64,000 nt of DNA from JBFXCS01 sp050181915 (GTDB lineage: Bacteria; Actinomycetota; Thermoleophilia; Miltoncostaeales; Miltoncostaeaceae): the NCBI GenBank assembly GCA_050181915.1, contig JBFXCS010000001.1, forward strand, positions 248,001-312,000, written 5' to 3'. The notes under the pieces were generated by a model. It ran no database searches. It was not told the origin of the DNA and worked only from the letters and a program-made list of their open reading frames with translations. Shown here one piece after another: positions 24,829-32,113 of the stretch (positions are counted from its first letter, which is position 1; each line of letters begins with the position of its first letter). The translations under genes and the position numbers were made by a program.

Positions 24829-26337
24829 ATGTCCTCCCACATCACCGGGCTGAGCCCGGGCGCCGCGGGCGACGAGGATCTCGGCCGCCGGGCGCTCGCG
24901 GGCGACCGCGAGGCCTTCGGCGAGCTGTTCGCGCGCCACGAGAGCGGGCTGTTCAACGTCGCCTACCGGCTCACGGGCGACCGCGAGGACGCCGCCGACA
25001 TCGCGCAGGAGGCCTTCCTGCGCGTCTTCGCCCGCCTCGACGACCTGGCCGGACGCGACGTGAACCTGGCCGCCTACCTGCATCGCACCGCCCGCAACCT
25101 GGTGTACGACCGCAGCGCCCGCCGGGCGCGCGAGGCGCCGACGGGGGAGATCGAGCGCGTCGCCGGCGCCGACCGGGCGATGGAGGCCGACCCCGCCCTG
25201 TCGGCCCTGGTGGGCTCTCAGGGCGACGAGGTGCGCGCGGCCAACGCGCGCCTTCCCGAGCGCCACCGCCTGGTGCTGGCGCTGCGCGAGCTGCAGGACA
25301 TGAGCTACGAGGACATCGGCCGGGTGCTCGACGTGACGCCCGGCGCGGTGGCGCAGCTGCTGGCCCGGGCCCGGATGGCCCTGCGACGCGAGCTGCGCCT
25401 CGAGCAGGTCGACCCGGGTGCCATGGACCCGGCGTGCCGCTCCCGCCTGGCGCAGATCGGCGCGCTGATCGACGGCGAGCTCGACGCGGACCGCGCCCGG
25501 GTGCTCACCGCCCACATCGCCACCTGCGCGGCCTGCCGCGCCGCCCGCGAGTCGTTCGAGCAGGCGCGCGTCACCTACCGCGCCTGGCTGCCGCTGGCCG
25601 TCGTCGGCGGGCTCGGCGCCGACACGGCGCGGGCCGCCGAGGGGCGGGGGCTGGTGAGGTTCGGCGACGAGGCGGCCCGTCGCGCGGCCGCGGCCGCGCG
25701 TCAGGGCGGCTCCGGGGGTGGCGGCGCGGCGCTGCTCGGCACCCGGCGCCGGCGGGCGGTCGCCGCGGGCGCCGCCGGCGTCGCGCTGGTGCTGCTCGTG
25801 GGCGTGCCGACGCTGGTCGCCATGCGGTCGGGGGGTGGCGGCGCCCCTGGGGGCGAGGCCGTCCCCGTCGTGACGGCGCCGTCCGCCGAGCCCGCCGCGG
25901 CGCCGCCCGCGAGCGTGATGGCCGCCGACGAGCCGACCACGACCGCCGCGCCCCGCCGGGCGGCGCGGCCGCCGCGCACCGTCCCGGTCGCGCCGGCGTC
26001 GCCGCCGCCCGCGCCGCCGCGCCGCGCCGCGCCCCGGTCGCCGGACGCCCCGAACGCCGCCCCGCCGCCGACGACGGCGAAGACGCCGCCGGCCGCGCCG
26101 CCGGTCGTGAGCGAGCCGCCGGTCGCGGTCGACCCGCCGGAGGCGCCCGATCCCACGCCGCCGGACGTCCGCGACCCCGATCCGCCGGCCGGCGAGCCGG
26201 AGCCGCCCGATCCGGATCCGCCGCGGCCCCCGGATCCGCCGACGCGCCCCGACCTGCCGATCCGCACTCCCACCACCACCGGCCGGACGCCCACCCTGGT
26301 CGCGCCGCCGCCGCGGCCCCCGGTCCCCGCCGGGTGA
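24829..26337 (+). CDS. ECF sigma factor fused to zinc-binding anti-sigma domain, TM helix and Pro-rich tail
   Basis: 502 residues from the ATG at 24829 (aaaggagagg upstream). Sigma region 2 at about 25-100 (FGELFARHESGLFNVAYRLTGDREDAADIAQEAF in outline) and region 4 at about 145-205 (LPERHRLVLALRELQDMSYEDIGRVL). Then a zf-HC2-like anti-sigma motif with ALIDGELDADRARVLTAHIATCAACRAA (H...CxxC), a membrane helix at about 308-327 (VAAGAAGVALVLLVGVPTLV), and about 170 residues rich in Pro outside the cell. Sigma and its inhibitor in one membrane-tied chain is unusual; release would need proteolysis or direct function at the membrane. Confidence 0.8.
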   Translation: MSSHITGLSPGAAGDEDLGRRALAGDREAFGELFARHESGLFNVAYRLTGDREDAADIAQEAFLRVFARLDDLAGRDVNLAAYLHRTARNLVYDRSARRAREAPTGEIERVAGADRAMEADPALSALVGSQGDEVRAANARLPERHRLVLALRELQDMSYEDIGRVLDVTPGAVAQLLARARMALRRELRLEQVDPGAMDPACRSRLAQIGALIDGELDADRARVLTAHIATCAACRAARESFEQARVTYRAWLPLAVVGGLGADTARAAEGRGLVRFGDEAARRAAAAARQGGSGGGGAALLGTRRRRAVAAGAAGVALVLLVGVPTLVAMRSGGGGAPGGEAVPVVTAPSAEPAAAPPASVMAADEPTTTAAPRRAARPPRTVPVAPASPPPAPPRRAAPRSPDAPNAAPPPTTAKTPPAAPPVVSEPPVAVDPPEAPDPTPPDVRDPDPPAGEPEPPDPDPPRPPDPPTRPDLPIRTPTTTGRTPTLVAPPPRPPVPAG

Positions 26338-26762
26338 TCTGGATACAGCGCACCTTCGCCCTCGCGGCGCGCCCGCGGGGCGTCCACCTGGTGACGCACG
26401 AGGTCGCCCGGGCCGTCCCGGAGCTCTCGACCGTCGCCGTCGGCGTGGCGCACCTGTTCATCCGCCACACCTCCGCCTCCCTCGCCCTGAACGAGAACGC
26501 CAGCCCGGACGTGCGCGCCGACCTGGGCGAGTGGCTCGACCGGGCGGTGCCCGACGGCGCGCCCTACTTCCGCCACACCCTCGAGGGCGACGACGACATG
26601 CCCGCCCACGTGAAGTCGGTGCTCACCGGCGAGTCGCTGACGGTGCCGGTGGCGCGCGGGCGCCTGGACCTCGGCACCTGGCAGGGGGTCTACCTGTGCG
26701 AGCACCGCGACCACGGCGGCCCGCGGTCGCTGACGGTGACGGTCTGGGGCGAGCAGGGCTGA
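26334..26762 (+). CDS. yjbQ: YjbQ/UPF0047 family protein
   Basis: About 140 residues covering the whole YjbQ fold: RGVHLVTHEV, then LFIRHTSASLALNENASPDVR (the conserved HTSASL/NEN motif) and GTWQGVYLCEHRDHGG. Family members show weak thiamine phosphate synthase activity in vitro; their true role is not settled. The GTG at 26334 overlaps the upstream stop (GTGA). Known homologues start Met-Trp-x-Gln, and here the codon before the Trp is ATC (26337), so that ATC may be the true start. It is the first gene of a short run with a small membrane protein and a deacetylase. Confidence 0.85.
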   Translation: MIWIQRTFALAARPRGVHLVTHEVARAVPELSTVAVGVAHLFIRHTSASLALNENASPDVRADLGEWLDRAVPDGAPYFRHTLEGDDDMPAHVKSVLTGESLTVPVARGRLDLGTWQGVYLCEHRDHGGPRSLTVTVWGEQG

Positions 26763-26852
26763 TCGGGCGGACGCGTATCATCGGGCCGATGGCGGCCACC
26801 GCCCTCCCCACGCGCTCGTCCCGGTCGGCCGCGCCGCCGCCGCCGGCCGCCG

Positions 26853-26981
26853 ATGCCTGAGGGCCCCGCGCCGAGCCGGCGCCGCGACCCCGCGTGGGTC
26901 TGGTACGCCGTCGCGGCGGGGGTGCTGCTGGTGCTCGTGATCCTGGACGCCACGGGGCTGTTCGACACGCTCGGGCCGTGA
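26853..26981 (+). CDS. small single-pass membrane protein, 42 residues
   Basis: MPEGPAPSRRRDPAWVWYAV begins a basic N-terminus followed by one membrane helix (VLLVLVILDATGLF). Its stop overlaps the GTG start of the deacetylase gene (GTGA), which supports translation. Too short for the usual gene finders. Function unknown; perhaps a membrane tether. Confidence 0.45.
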   Translation: MPEGPAPSRRRDPAWVWYAVAAGVLLVLVILDATGLFDTLGP

Positions 26982-28162
26982 GCCGCCCGCTCGACCTGCT
27001 GGTCGTCCACGACGACGGCCTCGGGATGGCCTTCGGCGGCGACCACCCGACCGACGCGCGGCGCCACCGGCTGGCCGTCGCGCTGTGCCGCGAGGCGGGC
27101 CTGTTCGACCGCCCGGGGGTGGAGCTGCGGCCGGCCCCGGGGCCGCTGGCCGACGAGCAGCTCGCCCGCGTGTTCGCGCCGGCCTTCATCCGCGCCGTGC
27201 GGCGCTACGCCGCGCAGCCGGTGCTGGCGGCCGAGCCGGAGGCGCGCCAATGGGGCATCGGCGGCGACAACAACGCCTATCCCGGCATGCACCACGACTC
27301 GGCCCGGGCGTCCGCGGCGTGCGCCGCCGCGGCGGCGGCCGTGGCCTCCGGCGAGGCCCGGCGAGCGCTGGTGCCGGCCGGCGGCGCCCACCACGGCACC
27401 GCGTCACGGGCCTCCGGGTTCGGCATCTACAACGAGACCGCCGTCGCGGTGCGATGGCTGCTCGACGCCGGGGTCGAGCGGGTCGCCTACGTCGACGTCG
27501 ACGTCCACCACGGCGACGGCACCCAGTGGATCTTCTACGACGAGCCGCGCGTGCTGACGGTGTCGGTGCACGAGTCGGGGCGCCACCTGTTCCCGGGCAC
27601 GGGCTTCCCGGCCGAGACGGGCGGCGCGGCCGCCCCCGGCACCGCGGCGAACGTCGCGCTGCCGCCGTTCGCCGGCGACGACGCCTACCGCCTCGCGATG
27701 CGCGAGGTCGTGGAGCCCGTCGTCCGGGCGTTCGCGCCGGGGGCGATCGTGACCCAGTGCGGCGTCGACCATCACCACGCCGACCCGCTCAGCCACATGC
27801 TCACCACCATGCCGCTCTACCCCGAGCTGTGGCGGGCGCTCCGCGATCTGGCCGACGAGGAGTGCGACGGTCGCTGGGTGGCGCTGGGCGGAGGGGGATA
27901 CGACCCCTGCACGGCGCCGCCGCGCGCCTGGGCCGGCCTGGCGCACGTGATGGCGGGCGTTCCGGTGCCCGACCGGGTGCCGCCGTCCTGGTCGGCCCTC
28001 GCTGTCGCCGCCGGCTGCCCGGCGCCGCCCGCGGGCTGGTGGGACGACCCGGGCCCGGCGCCGGACGCGGATCGCGACCGGCGCGCCGGCGCCGAGGCCG
28101 AGGCGGCCATCGCCCGGAGCGTCGCCGCGCTCCGCCGCTTCTGGGATCGCCCCGCCCCCTGA
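26978..28162 (+). CDS. histone deacetylase-family protein (AcuC-like)
   Basis: 395 residues of the arginase/deacetylase fold. GGAHHGTA holds the active-site His pair, DVDVHHGDGTQ the zinc-binding Asp and His, QCGVDHHHADPLS the second zinc Asp region, and GGGGYDP the catalytic Tyr. AcuC removes acetyl groups from lysines, for example of acetyl-CoA synthetase. The GTG at 26978 overlaps the preceding small gene. A long hairpin follows the stop. The extra His residues in DHHHADPLS are a small departure from the usual Asp-Leu spacing. Confidence 0.85.
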   Translation: MSRPLDLLVVHDDGLGMAFGGDHPTDARRHRLAVALCREAGLFDRPGVELRPAPGPLADEQLARVFAPAFIRAVRRYAAQPVLAAEPEARQWGIGGDNNAYPGMHHDSARASAACAAAAAAVASGEARRALVPAGGAHHGTASRASGFGIYNETAVAVRWLLDAGVERVAYVDVDVHHGDGTQWIFYDEPRVLTVSVHESGRHLFPGTGFPAETGGAAAPGTAANVALPPFAGDDAYRLAMREVVEPVVRAFAPGAIVTQCGVDHHHADPLSHMLTTMPLYPELWRALRDLADEECDGRWVALGGGGYDPCTAPPRAWAGLAHVMAGVPVPDRVPPSWSALAVAAGCPAPPAGWWDDPGPAPDADRDRRAGAEAEAAIARSVAALRRFWDRPAP

Positions 28163-28178
28163 GCGGGGCGGTGGGATC
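28145..28178 (+). terminator. hairpin terminator after deacetylase gene
   Basis: A 14-bp stem with two mismatches (28145-28158 with 28165-28178, six-base loop) spanning the end of the gene and separating it from the upstream element of the RTX-like gene. Confidence 0.6.
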
Positions 28179-28184
28179 CAGGGG

Positions 28185-28217
28185 CCTTTACAAAAACCGA
28201 ACAGTTCGGCCGTCAGG
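28185..28217 (+). promoter_or_regulatory. conserved upstream element, copy B
   Basis: CCTTTACAAA, ACAG and CGGCCGT(C)AGG at the same spacing as at 23899-23931. It sits 57 bp before the RTX-like gene. A further similar block (GTCCGGGTACA here, GTCCCGGGTGCA there) follows in both leaders. Confidence 0.55.
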
Positions 28218-28274
28218 GGGGACGCCGTCCTCCGTCGTCCGGGTACAGCGCAACGCACCCGGAGAGGGGAGGGG

Positions 28275-29639
28275 ATGTCCAGGTCGACGAGATGGGCGAT
28301 GGGGCTGATCGGCGTCACGGCGGGGCTCGCCGCCGCGGTGCCGGCGACGGCGGCGGTGACCTCCGTCGTGAACGGCCAGACCGTGATCATCACCAGCGAC
28401 AACGCCGGCGACGTCATCAACCCCCGCTGCACGAACGGCCAGCTCCGGCTCGCCGGCGAGGACCTGATCGCGTGCGCGGTGGTGGAGGCGATCACCGTCG
28501 AGGGCGGGGGCGGCGCCGACGTCCTCGACATGGCCGACCTGCGGCGGGAGGACCTGCCGGAGCTGTTCCTCGTCCACCTCGTCCCGGGCACGGGAGCCGA
28601 CCAGGTACAGGGCTCGCCGGTGCGCGACGTGATCGAGGCCGACGCCTTCGATGTGGTGTTCGCCGGCCCCGGTTCCGACACGGTGAGGGGCGGCGGCCAG
28701 GTGTCGGGCGGGCCGGGCGCCGACCTGATCGATACGCCGCTGGGTCCGGTCGACGGGGGCGACGGCGACGACCGCATCCGGCAGGCGATGTCGGTGGGCG
28801 TCTCGGTGGCCGGGGGAGCGGGCCGCGACACGGTCGAGCTCGACTGGGCCCTCCTGCCGTCGGGCGACTACTCCTTCGCCGTGGCCGACGCGGGGCTCAC
28901 CATCGACGCGCCGGGGCTCGGCACGTCGGCCCTGCTGCCCTGGAGCGGCGTCGAGCGGGTCGAGCAGCGCCTGCCGGTCTCGGGGGCGCAGCTGGTGGAC
29001 GGCCGCGCCTTCGGCGGCGCCCTCGTCGTGGAGGGCCGGGAGGGAGCCGACACGATCCTCGGCGGGCCCGGCGACGACACCCTCTCTGGCGGCGACGGGA
29101 ACGACGTGATCGAGGGCGGCGGCGGGATCGACCTGGTGGACGGCGGCGCCGGAGCCGACGTGCTGCGCCTGCGCGACGGCGGTCTCGACCGCGCCGACTG
29201 CGGCGCGGACGGCGACGCGGTCGAGGCCGACGCGGCCGACCTGCTCGCCGGCTGCGAGGCGATCGACGTCCCGCCATCGCCCGCCGCGCCGGTCGCCGAT
29301 ACCGCGGCGCCGACGCTCGGGGTGGGAGCGGCGACGCTGAAGGGACGCCGCCTCAGCCTGCGGTTGAAGTGCCCGGCGGGCGAGGTGCGCTGCGCCGTGT
29401 CGGTGATGCTCAAGGCCCAGGGCCGCCGGGGCGGCAGGACGATCGCGAAGGGGCTCGGGAGGCTCACGACGACGCTGCCCGGCGGCGCGTCGAAAACGGT
29501 CACCCGGACCCTCGGCGCGGCTCAGGCCCGGTCGCTCGCCGGCCTCACCCGGCTGCGGCTGCGCCCGGTGGTCCGCGTCGCCGACGCGGCCGGCAACGCC
29601 CGCACCCAGACGCCGTCGCTGGCGCTGGCGCGGCGGTAG
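28275..29639 (+). CDS. exported RTX-like (calcium-binding repeat) protein
   Basis: 454 residues. Signal peptide (WAMGLIGVTAGLAAAVPATAA). Glycine/aspartate repeats of the hemolysin type are clearest at about 255-300: EGADTILGGPGDDTLSGGDG, then NDVIEGGGGIDLVDGGAG, with weaker ones at about 75-180. A basic beta-rich C-terminal domain follows (LSLRLKCPAGEVRCAVSVML). These repeats bind calcium and fold outside the cell. The ATG at 28275 follows gaggggagggg. No type I secretion genes are nearby; with a Sec-type signal it is probably exported by Sec. Confidence 0.8.
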   Translation: MSRSTRWAMGLIGVTAGLAAAVPATAAVTSVVNGQTVIITSDNAGDVINPRCTNGQLRLAGEDLIACAVVEAITVEGGGGADVLDMADLRREDLPELFLVHLVPGTGADQVQGSPVRDVIEADAFDVVFAGPGSDTVRGGGQVSGGPGADLIDTPLGPVDGGDGDDRIRQAMSVGVSVAGGAGRDTVELDWALLPSGDYSFAVADAGLTIDAPGLGTSALLPWSGVERVEQRLPVSGAQLVDGRAFGGALVVEGREGADTILGGPGDDTLSGGDGNDVIEGGGGIDLVDGGAGADVLRLRDGGLDRADCGADGDAVEADAADLLAGCEAIDVPPSPAAPVADTAAPTLGVGAATLKGRRLSLRLKCPAGEVRCAVSVMLKAQGRRGGRTIAKGLGRLTTTLPGGASKTVTRTLGAAQARSLAGLTRLRLRPVVRVADAAGNARTQTPSLALARR

Positions 29640-29647
29640 GCGCCCTC

Positions 29648-30586
29648 TCAGCCCTCCAGCTGGTCGAAGAGGCAGGAGCGGGGGTCGCGGTCGTCGCGGA
29701 AGCGGATGAACCTGGTGCCGTGGCGGATGCGCCCCTCGCTCGCGTGGTCGTACGACACCTCGGCGACCAGCTCGGGGCGCAGCCCCACCCACTCGAGCTC
29801 GCGGTCGCCGCTCCAGCGGCTGGGGTCGGCGGAGCCGCGGTCGCCGCTCTCGTAGGGGGCGAGCTCGGCGCGCAGCTCGCGCCTGCGCTTCGCGTTGAAG
29901 CCCGAGCAGTGCCCGACCGGGCGCAGGTCGTCGCCGTCGTAGAGGCCCAGGATGAGGGAGCCCACCGAGTCCTCGCCGGCCGTGCCGGGGCGCCAGCCCA
30001 TGACCACGCAGTCGGCGGTGCGCAGCCGCTTGATCTTCACCATCCCCGCGCGCCGGCCCGGCAGGTACGGCGCGTCGAGCTCCTTCGCGATGACGCCCTC
30101 GGCGGTGGTGAGCCACACGGCGGCGGCCCGGGGATCGCGGGTGGTCTCGACCGCGCCGATCCCGGCGATCGCCTCCAGGCGCCGGCGGCGCTCCGCGAAC
30201 GGTAGCTCCATCAGCGGCAGGCCGTCCCGCTCGAGCAGGTCGAAGGCGGCGAAGCGGGCGGGCAGCTCGCGCGCCAGCCGCTCGATGCGCGAGGCCGCCG
30301 GGTGGATGCGCTGCTGCAGCAGGCCGAAGCTCTCCTGCCCGCCGGGCCCGTCGATGACGATCTCGCCGTCGGCCACGTAGTCGCCCGCCGGCAGGGAGAC
30401 CTCGGGGAAGTAGCGCGTCAGCGGCTTGCCGGCGCGCGACTGGATCTCCACCCGGTCGCCGTCGACGAACACGATGGCCCGGAAGCCGTCGAGCTTGCGC
30501 TCGTAGGCCCAGCCCTCCCCCTCGGGCAGCTCGCGCGCCGACCTGGCGAGCTGAGGGGGGATCGGTGGGGTGAGTGCGGGGCTCAC
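29648..30586 (-). CDS. ATP-dependent DNA ligase (LigD/LigC-like)
   Basis: 312 residues. Adenylation domain with the nucleotide-binding motif ERKLDGFRAI (Lys31), the later motifs DGEIVI, FAAFDLL and EGVIAKELD, and VKIKRL as the last lysine motif. An OB-fold follows from about 205 (DCVVMGWRPGTAGEDSVGSL). It corresponds to the stand-alone ligase domain of bacterial nonhomologous end joining; no Ku or polymerase domain is seen here. The start is GTG 30586, which lies inside the 14-bp hairpin at 30561-30595, so initiation could be limited by structure. Confidence 0.85.
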   Translation of the reverse strand: MSPALTPPIPPQLARSARELPEGEGWAYERKLDGFRAIVFVDGDRVEIQSRAGKPLTRYFPEVSLPAGDYVADGEIVIDGPGGQESFGLLQQRIHPAASRIERLARELPARFAAFDLLERDGLPLMELPFAERRRRLEAIAGIGAVETTRDPRAAAVWLTTAEGVIAKELDAPYLPGRRAGMVKIKRLRTADCVVMGWRPGTAGEDSVGSLILGLYDGDDLRPVGHCSGFNAKRRRELRAELAPYESGDRGSADPSRWSGDRELEWVGLRPELVAEVSYDHASEGRIRHGTRFIRFRDDRDPRSCLFDQLEG

Positions 30587-30595
30587 CCCACCGAT
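30561..30595 (-). promoter_or_regulatory. hairpin over the ligase start codon
   Basis: A perfect 14-bp stem (30561-30574 with 30582-30595, seven-base loop) whose upstream arm in the mRNA sense contains the GTG start of the ligase gene. It may act as a second terminator for the upstream sulfurtransferase gene, or hide the start codon. Confidence 0.45.
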
Positions 30596-30604
30596 GCTCT
30601 CAGA

Positions 30605-30634
30605 CCGGCCGGACCCCGCGAAGGATCCGGCCGG
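30605..30634 (-). terminator. hairpin after sulfurtransferase gene
   Basis: A nine-base stem (ccggccgga with tccggccgg) with a 12-base loop, just after the stop of the minus-strand sulfurtransferase gene. Confidence 0.5.
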
Positions 30635-30643
30635 GTCCGCCGG

Positions 30644-31483
30644 CTACTTCTCGACCGGCACCCCGACCAGCGAGCCGTACTCGGTCCACGACCCGTCGTA
30701 GTTGCGGACCTTGGGGTAGCCGAGCAGCTCGTGCAGCACGAACCAGGAGTGCGAGGAGCGCTCGCCGATGCGGCAGTAGGCGATCACGTCCGTGTCCGGC
30801 GTGACGCCGACGCCGCCGTAGAGGGCGGTGAGCTCCTCGTCGCTCTTGAAGGTGCCGTCCTCGCGGGCCGCGGAGGCCCACGGCACGTTCGCCGCGCCGG
30901 GGATGTGGCCCGGCACCTGCGCCTGCTCCTGCGGCAGGTGCGGCGGCGCCAGCACCTCGCCCGAGAACTCGGCGGGGCTGCGGACGTCCACCAGCGTGTT
31001 GCCGGACCCGCCGATGTGCGCGAGCACCTCCTCGCGGAAGGCCCGCAGCTCCGGGCGCTCCGGCGCGAGGGCGCCCGGCTCGGCCGCGGCCACCTCGGGC
31101 ACGTCGGTGACGAGCGGCTTGCCCTCGAGCTCCCACTTCTTGCGGCCGCCGTCCACCAGCTTCACGCGGTCGAAGCCGCGGTAGCGCAGGATCCAGTACG
31201 CGTAGGTCGCGAACCAGTTGTTGTTGCCGCCGTACAGCACGACGGTCGTGTCGGGACCGACGCCGGAGCGGGCCAGCAGCGCCACGAGGCCCTCCTGGTC
31301 CAGGAACTCGCGGCGCGGATGGTCGTGCAGGTCCTCCGCCCAGTGCCAGGCCACGGCACCCTCGATGTGCCCCTGCCCGTAGGCGGCGGTGTCCTCGTCC
31401 ACCTCCACCAGGCGGATGGACGGGTCACCGATGTGCTCGGTCACCCAGTCGGTGCTCACCAGCACCTCGTCACGTCGGCTCAT
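30644..31483 (-). CDS. thiosulfate sulfurtransferase (tandem rhodanese)
   Basis: 279 residues with two rhodanese domains. The first (about 1-130) has GGNNNW where an active loop would be and lacks the Cys. The second (about 150-275) carries the catalytic loop YCRIGERSS with Cys237, of the CRxGxR type usual for thiosulfate:cyanide sulfurtransferases. The ATG at 31483 is preceded by ggggag. It is transcribed away from ccmE through a shared AT-richer intergenic region. It probably supplies sulfane sulfur for biosynthesis or detoxification. Confidence 0.9.
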   Translation of the reverse strand: MSRRDEVLVSTDWVTEHIGDPSIRLVEVDEDTAAYGQGHIEGAVAWHWAEDLHDHPRREFLDQEGLVALLARSGVGPDTTVVLYGGNNNWFATYAYWILRYRGFDRVKLVDGGRKKWELEGKPLVTDVPEVAAAEPGALAPERPELRAFREEVLAHIGGSGNTLVDVRSPAEFSGEVLAPPHLPQEQAQVPGHIPGAANVPWASAAREDGTFKSDEELTALYGGVGVTPDTDVIAYCRIGERSSHSWFVLHELLGYPKVRNYDGSWTEYGSLVGVPVEK

Positions 31484-31529
31484 ATGCCTGTGCTCCCCTT
31501 GCCGTCGTCGTCGAGAACGGTTCGTCCCG

Positions 31530-31562
31530 CCATTGTAAGCAATAAACTGTGTCGTATTTCCG
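31530..31562 (+). promoter_or_regulatory. AT-rich divergent promoter region
   Basis: This is one of the most AT-rich spots of the window, between the divergent sulfurtransferase and ccmE genes. TTGTAA (31533-31538) and TATTTC (31555-31560) are 16 bases apart and could form a plus-strand promoter. On the minus strand TTACAAT gives a -10-like box. Confidence 0.4.
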
Positions 31563-31660
31563 GTGAATCGAAAAACCGGGGTCGATCGTGATGGTCGATG
31601 CATCGAGCAGGGACCTTCGTCGCGCGTTCGCGGCCGATGGCCGGTGTTACCATCGCCCCG

Positions 31661-32101
31661 GTGCGCTCCCGCCTCCGATTCGTGATCGCGATCGGCCTCG
31701 CCGTGGTCCTCGGCGGGTGGCTGGTCTGGTCCAGCATGGGCGGCGCGATGGAGACCTACGCCGGCCCCGGCGAGCTGACCGCGAAGTCGGCGAGCCTCGA
31801 CACCTCGAGCACGACCTTCCGCCTCAACGGCAAGGTCGACAAGGGCGCGCCCACGGCCAACGAGGCCGCCGAGCTCGCCGACAGCGAGGAGGGGCTCGTC
31901 TTCACCGTGGTCGACAAGCAGAACCCGGACCAGACGGTGAAGGTCGTCTACCACGGCACGGTCCCCGACCAGTTCAAGGTCGGCCGCGAGGTCGTGGTGA
32001 CCGGCGAGATGAAGGGCGGCGTCTTCCAGGCGAAGGCGGACTCGCTCATCACGCTCTGCCCGTCGAAGTTCACCGACCGCGCGGACGACTCCTCAACCTA
32101 G
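31661..32101 (+). CDS. ccmE: cytochrome c maturation heme chaperone CcmE, Cys-type variant
   Basis: 146 residues: one membrane helix near the N-terminus (FVIAIGLAVVLGGWLVW), then an OB-fold with STTFRLNGKVDKG, VKVVYHGTVPDQFKVGREVVVTG and FQAKADSL. Classical CcmE binds heme at His in HxxxY. Here that position reads CPSKF, i.e. the CxxxY variant known from archaea and some bacteria, but with Phe instead of Tyr. The GTG at 31661 starts close to the helix; ATG 31637 is an alternative. It carries heme to CcmF, encoded just downstream. Confidence 0.85.
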   Translation: MRSRLRFVIAIGLAVVLGGWLVWSSMGGAMETYAGPGELTAKSASLDTSSTTFRLNGKVDKGAPTANEAAELADSEEGLVFTVVDKQNPDQTVKVVYHGTVPDQFKVGREVVVTGEMKGGVFQAKADSLITLCPSKFTDRADDSST

Positions 32102-32113
32102 GATGACGGGCCC

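Noticed and set aside
26789..26860. 23-residue frame overlapping the small membrane protein gene
   Set aside because: Low-complexity Ala/Pro/Arg peptide without ribosome site; likely chance.
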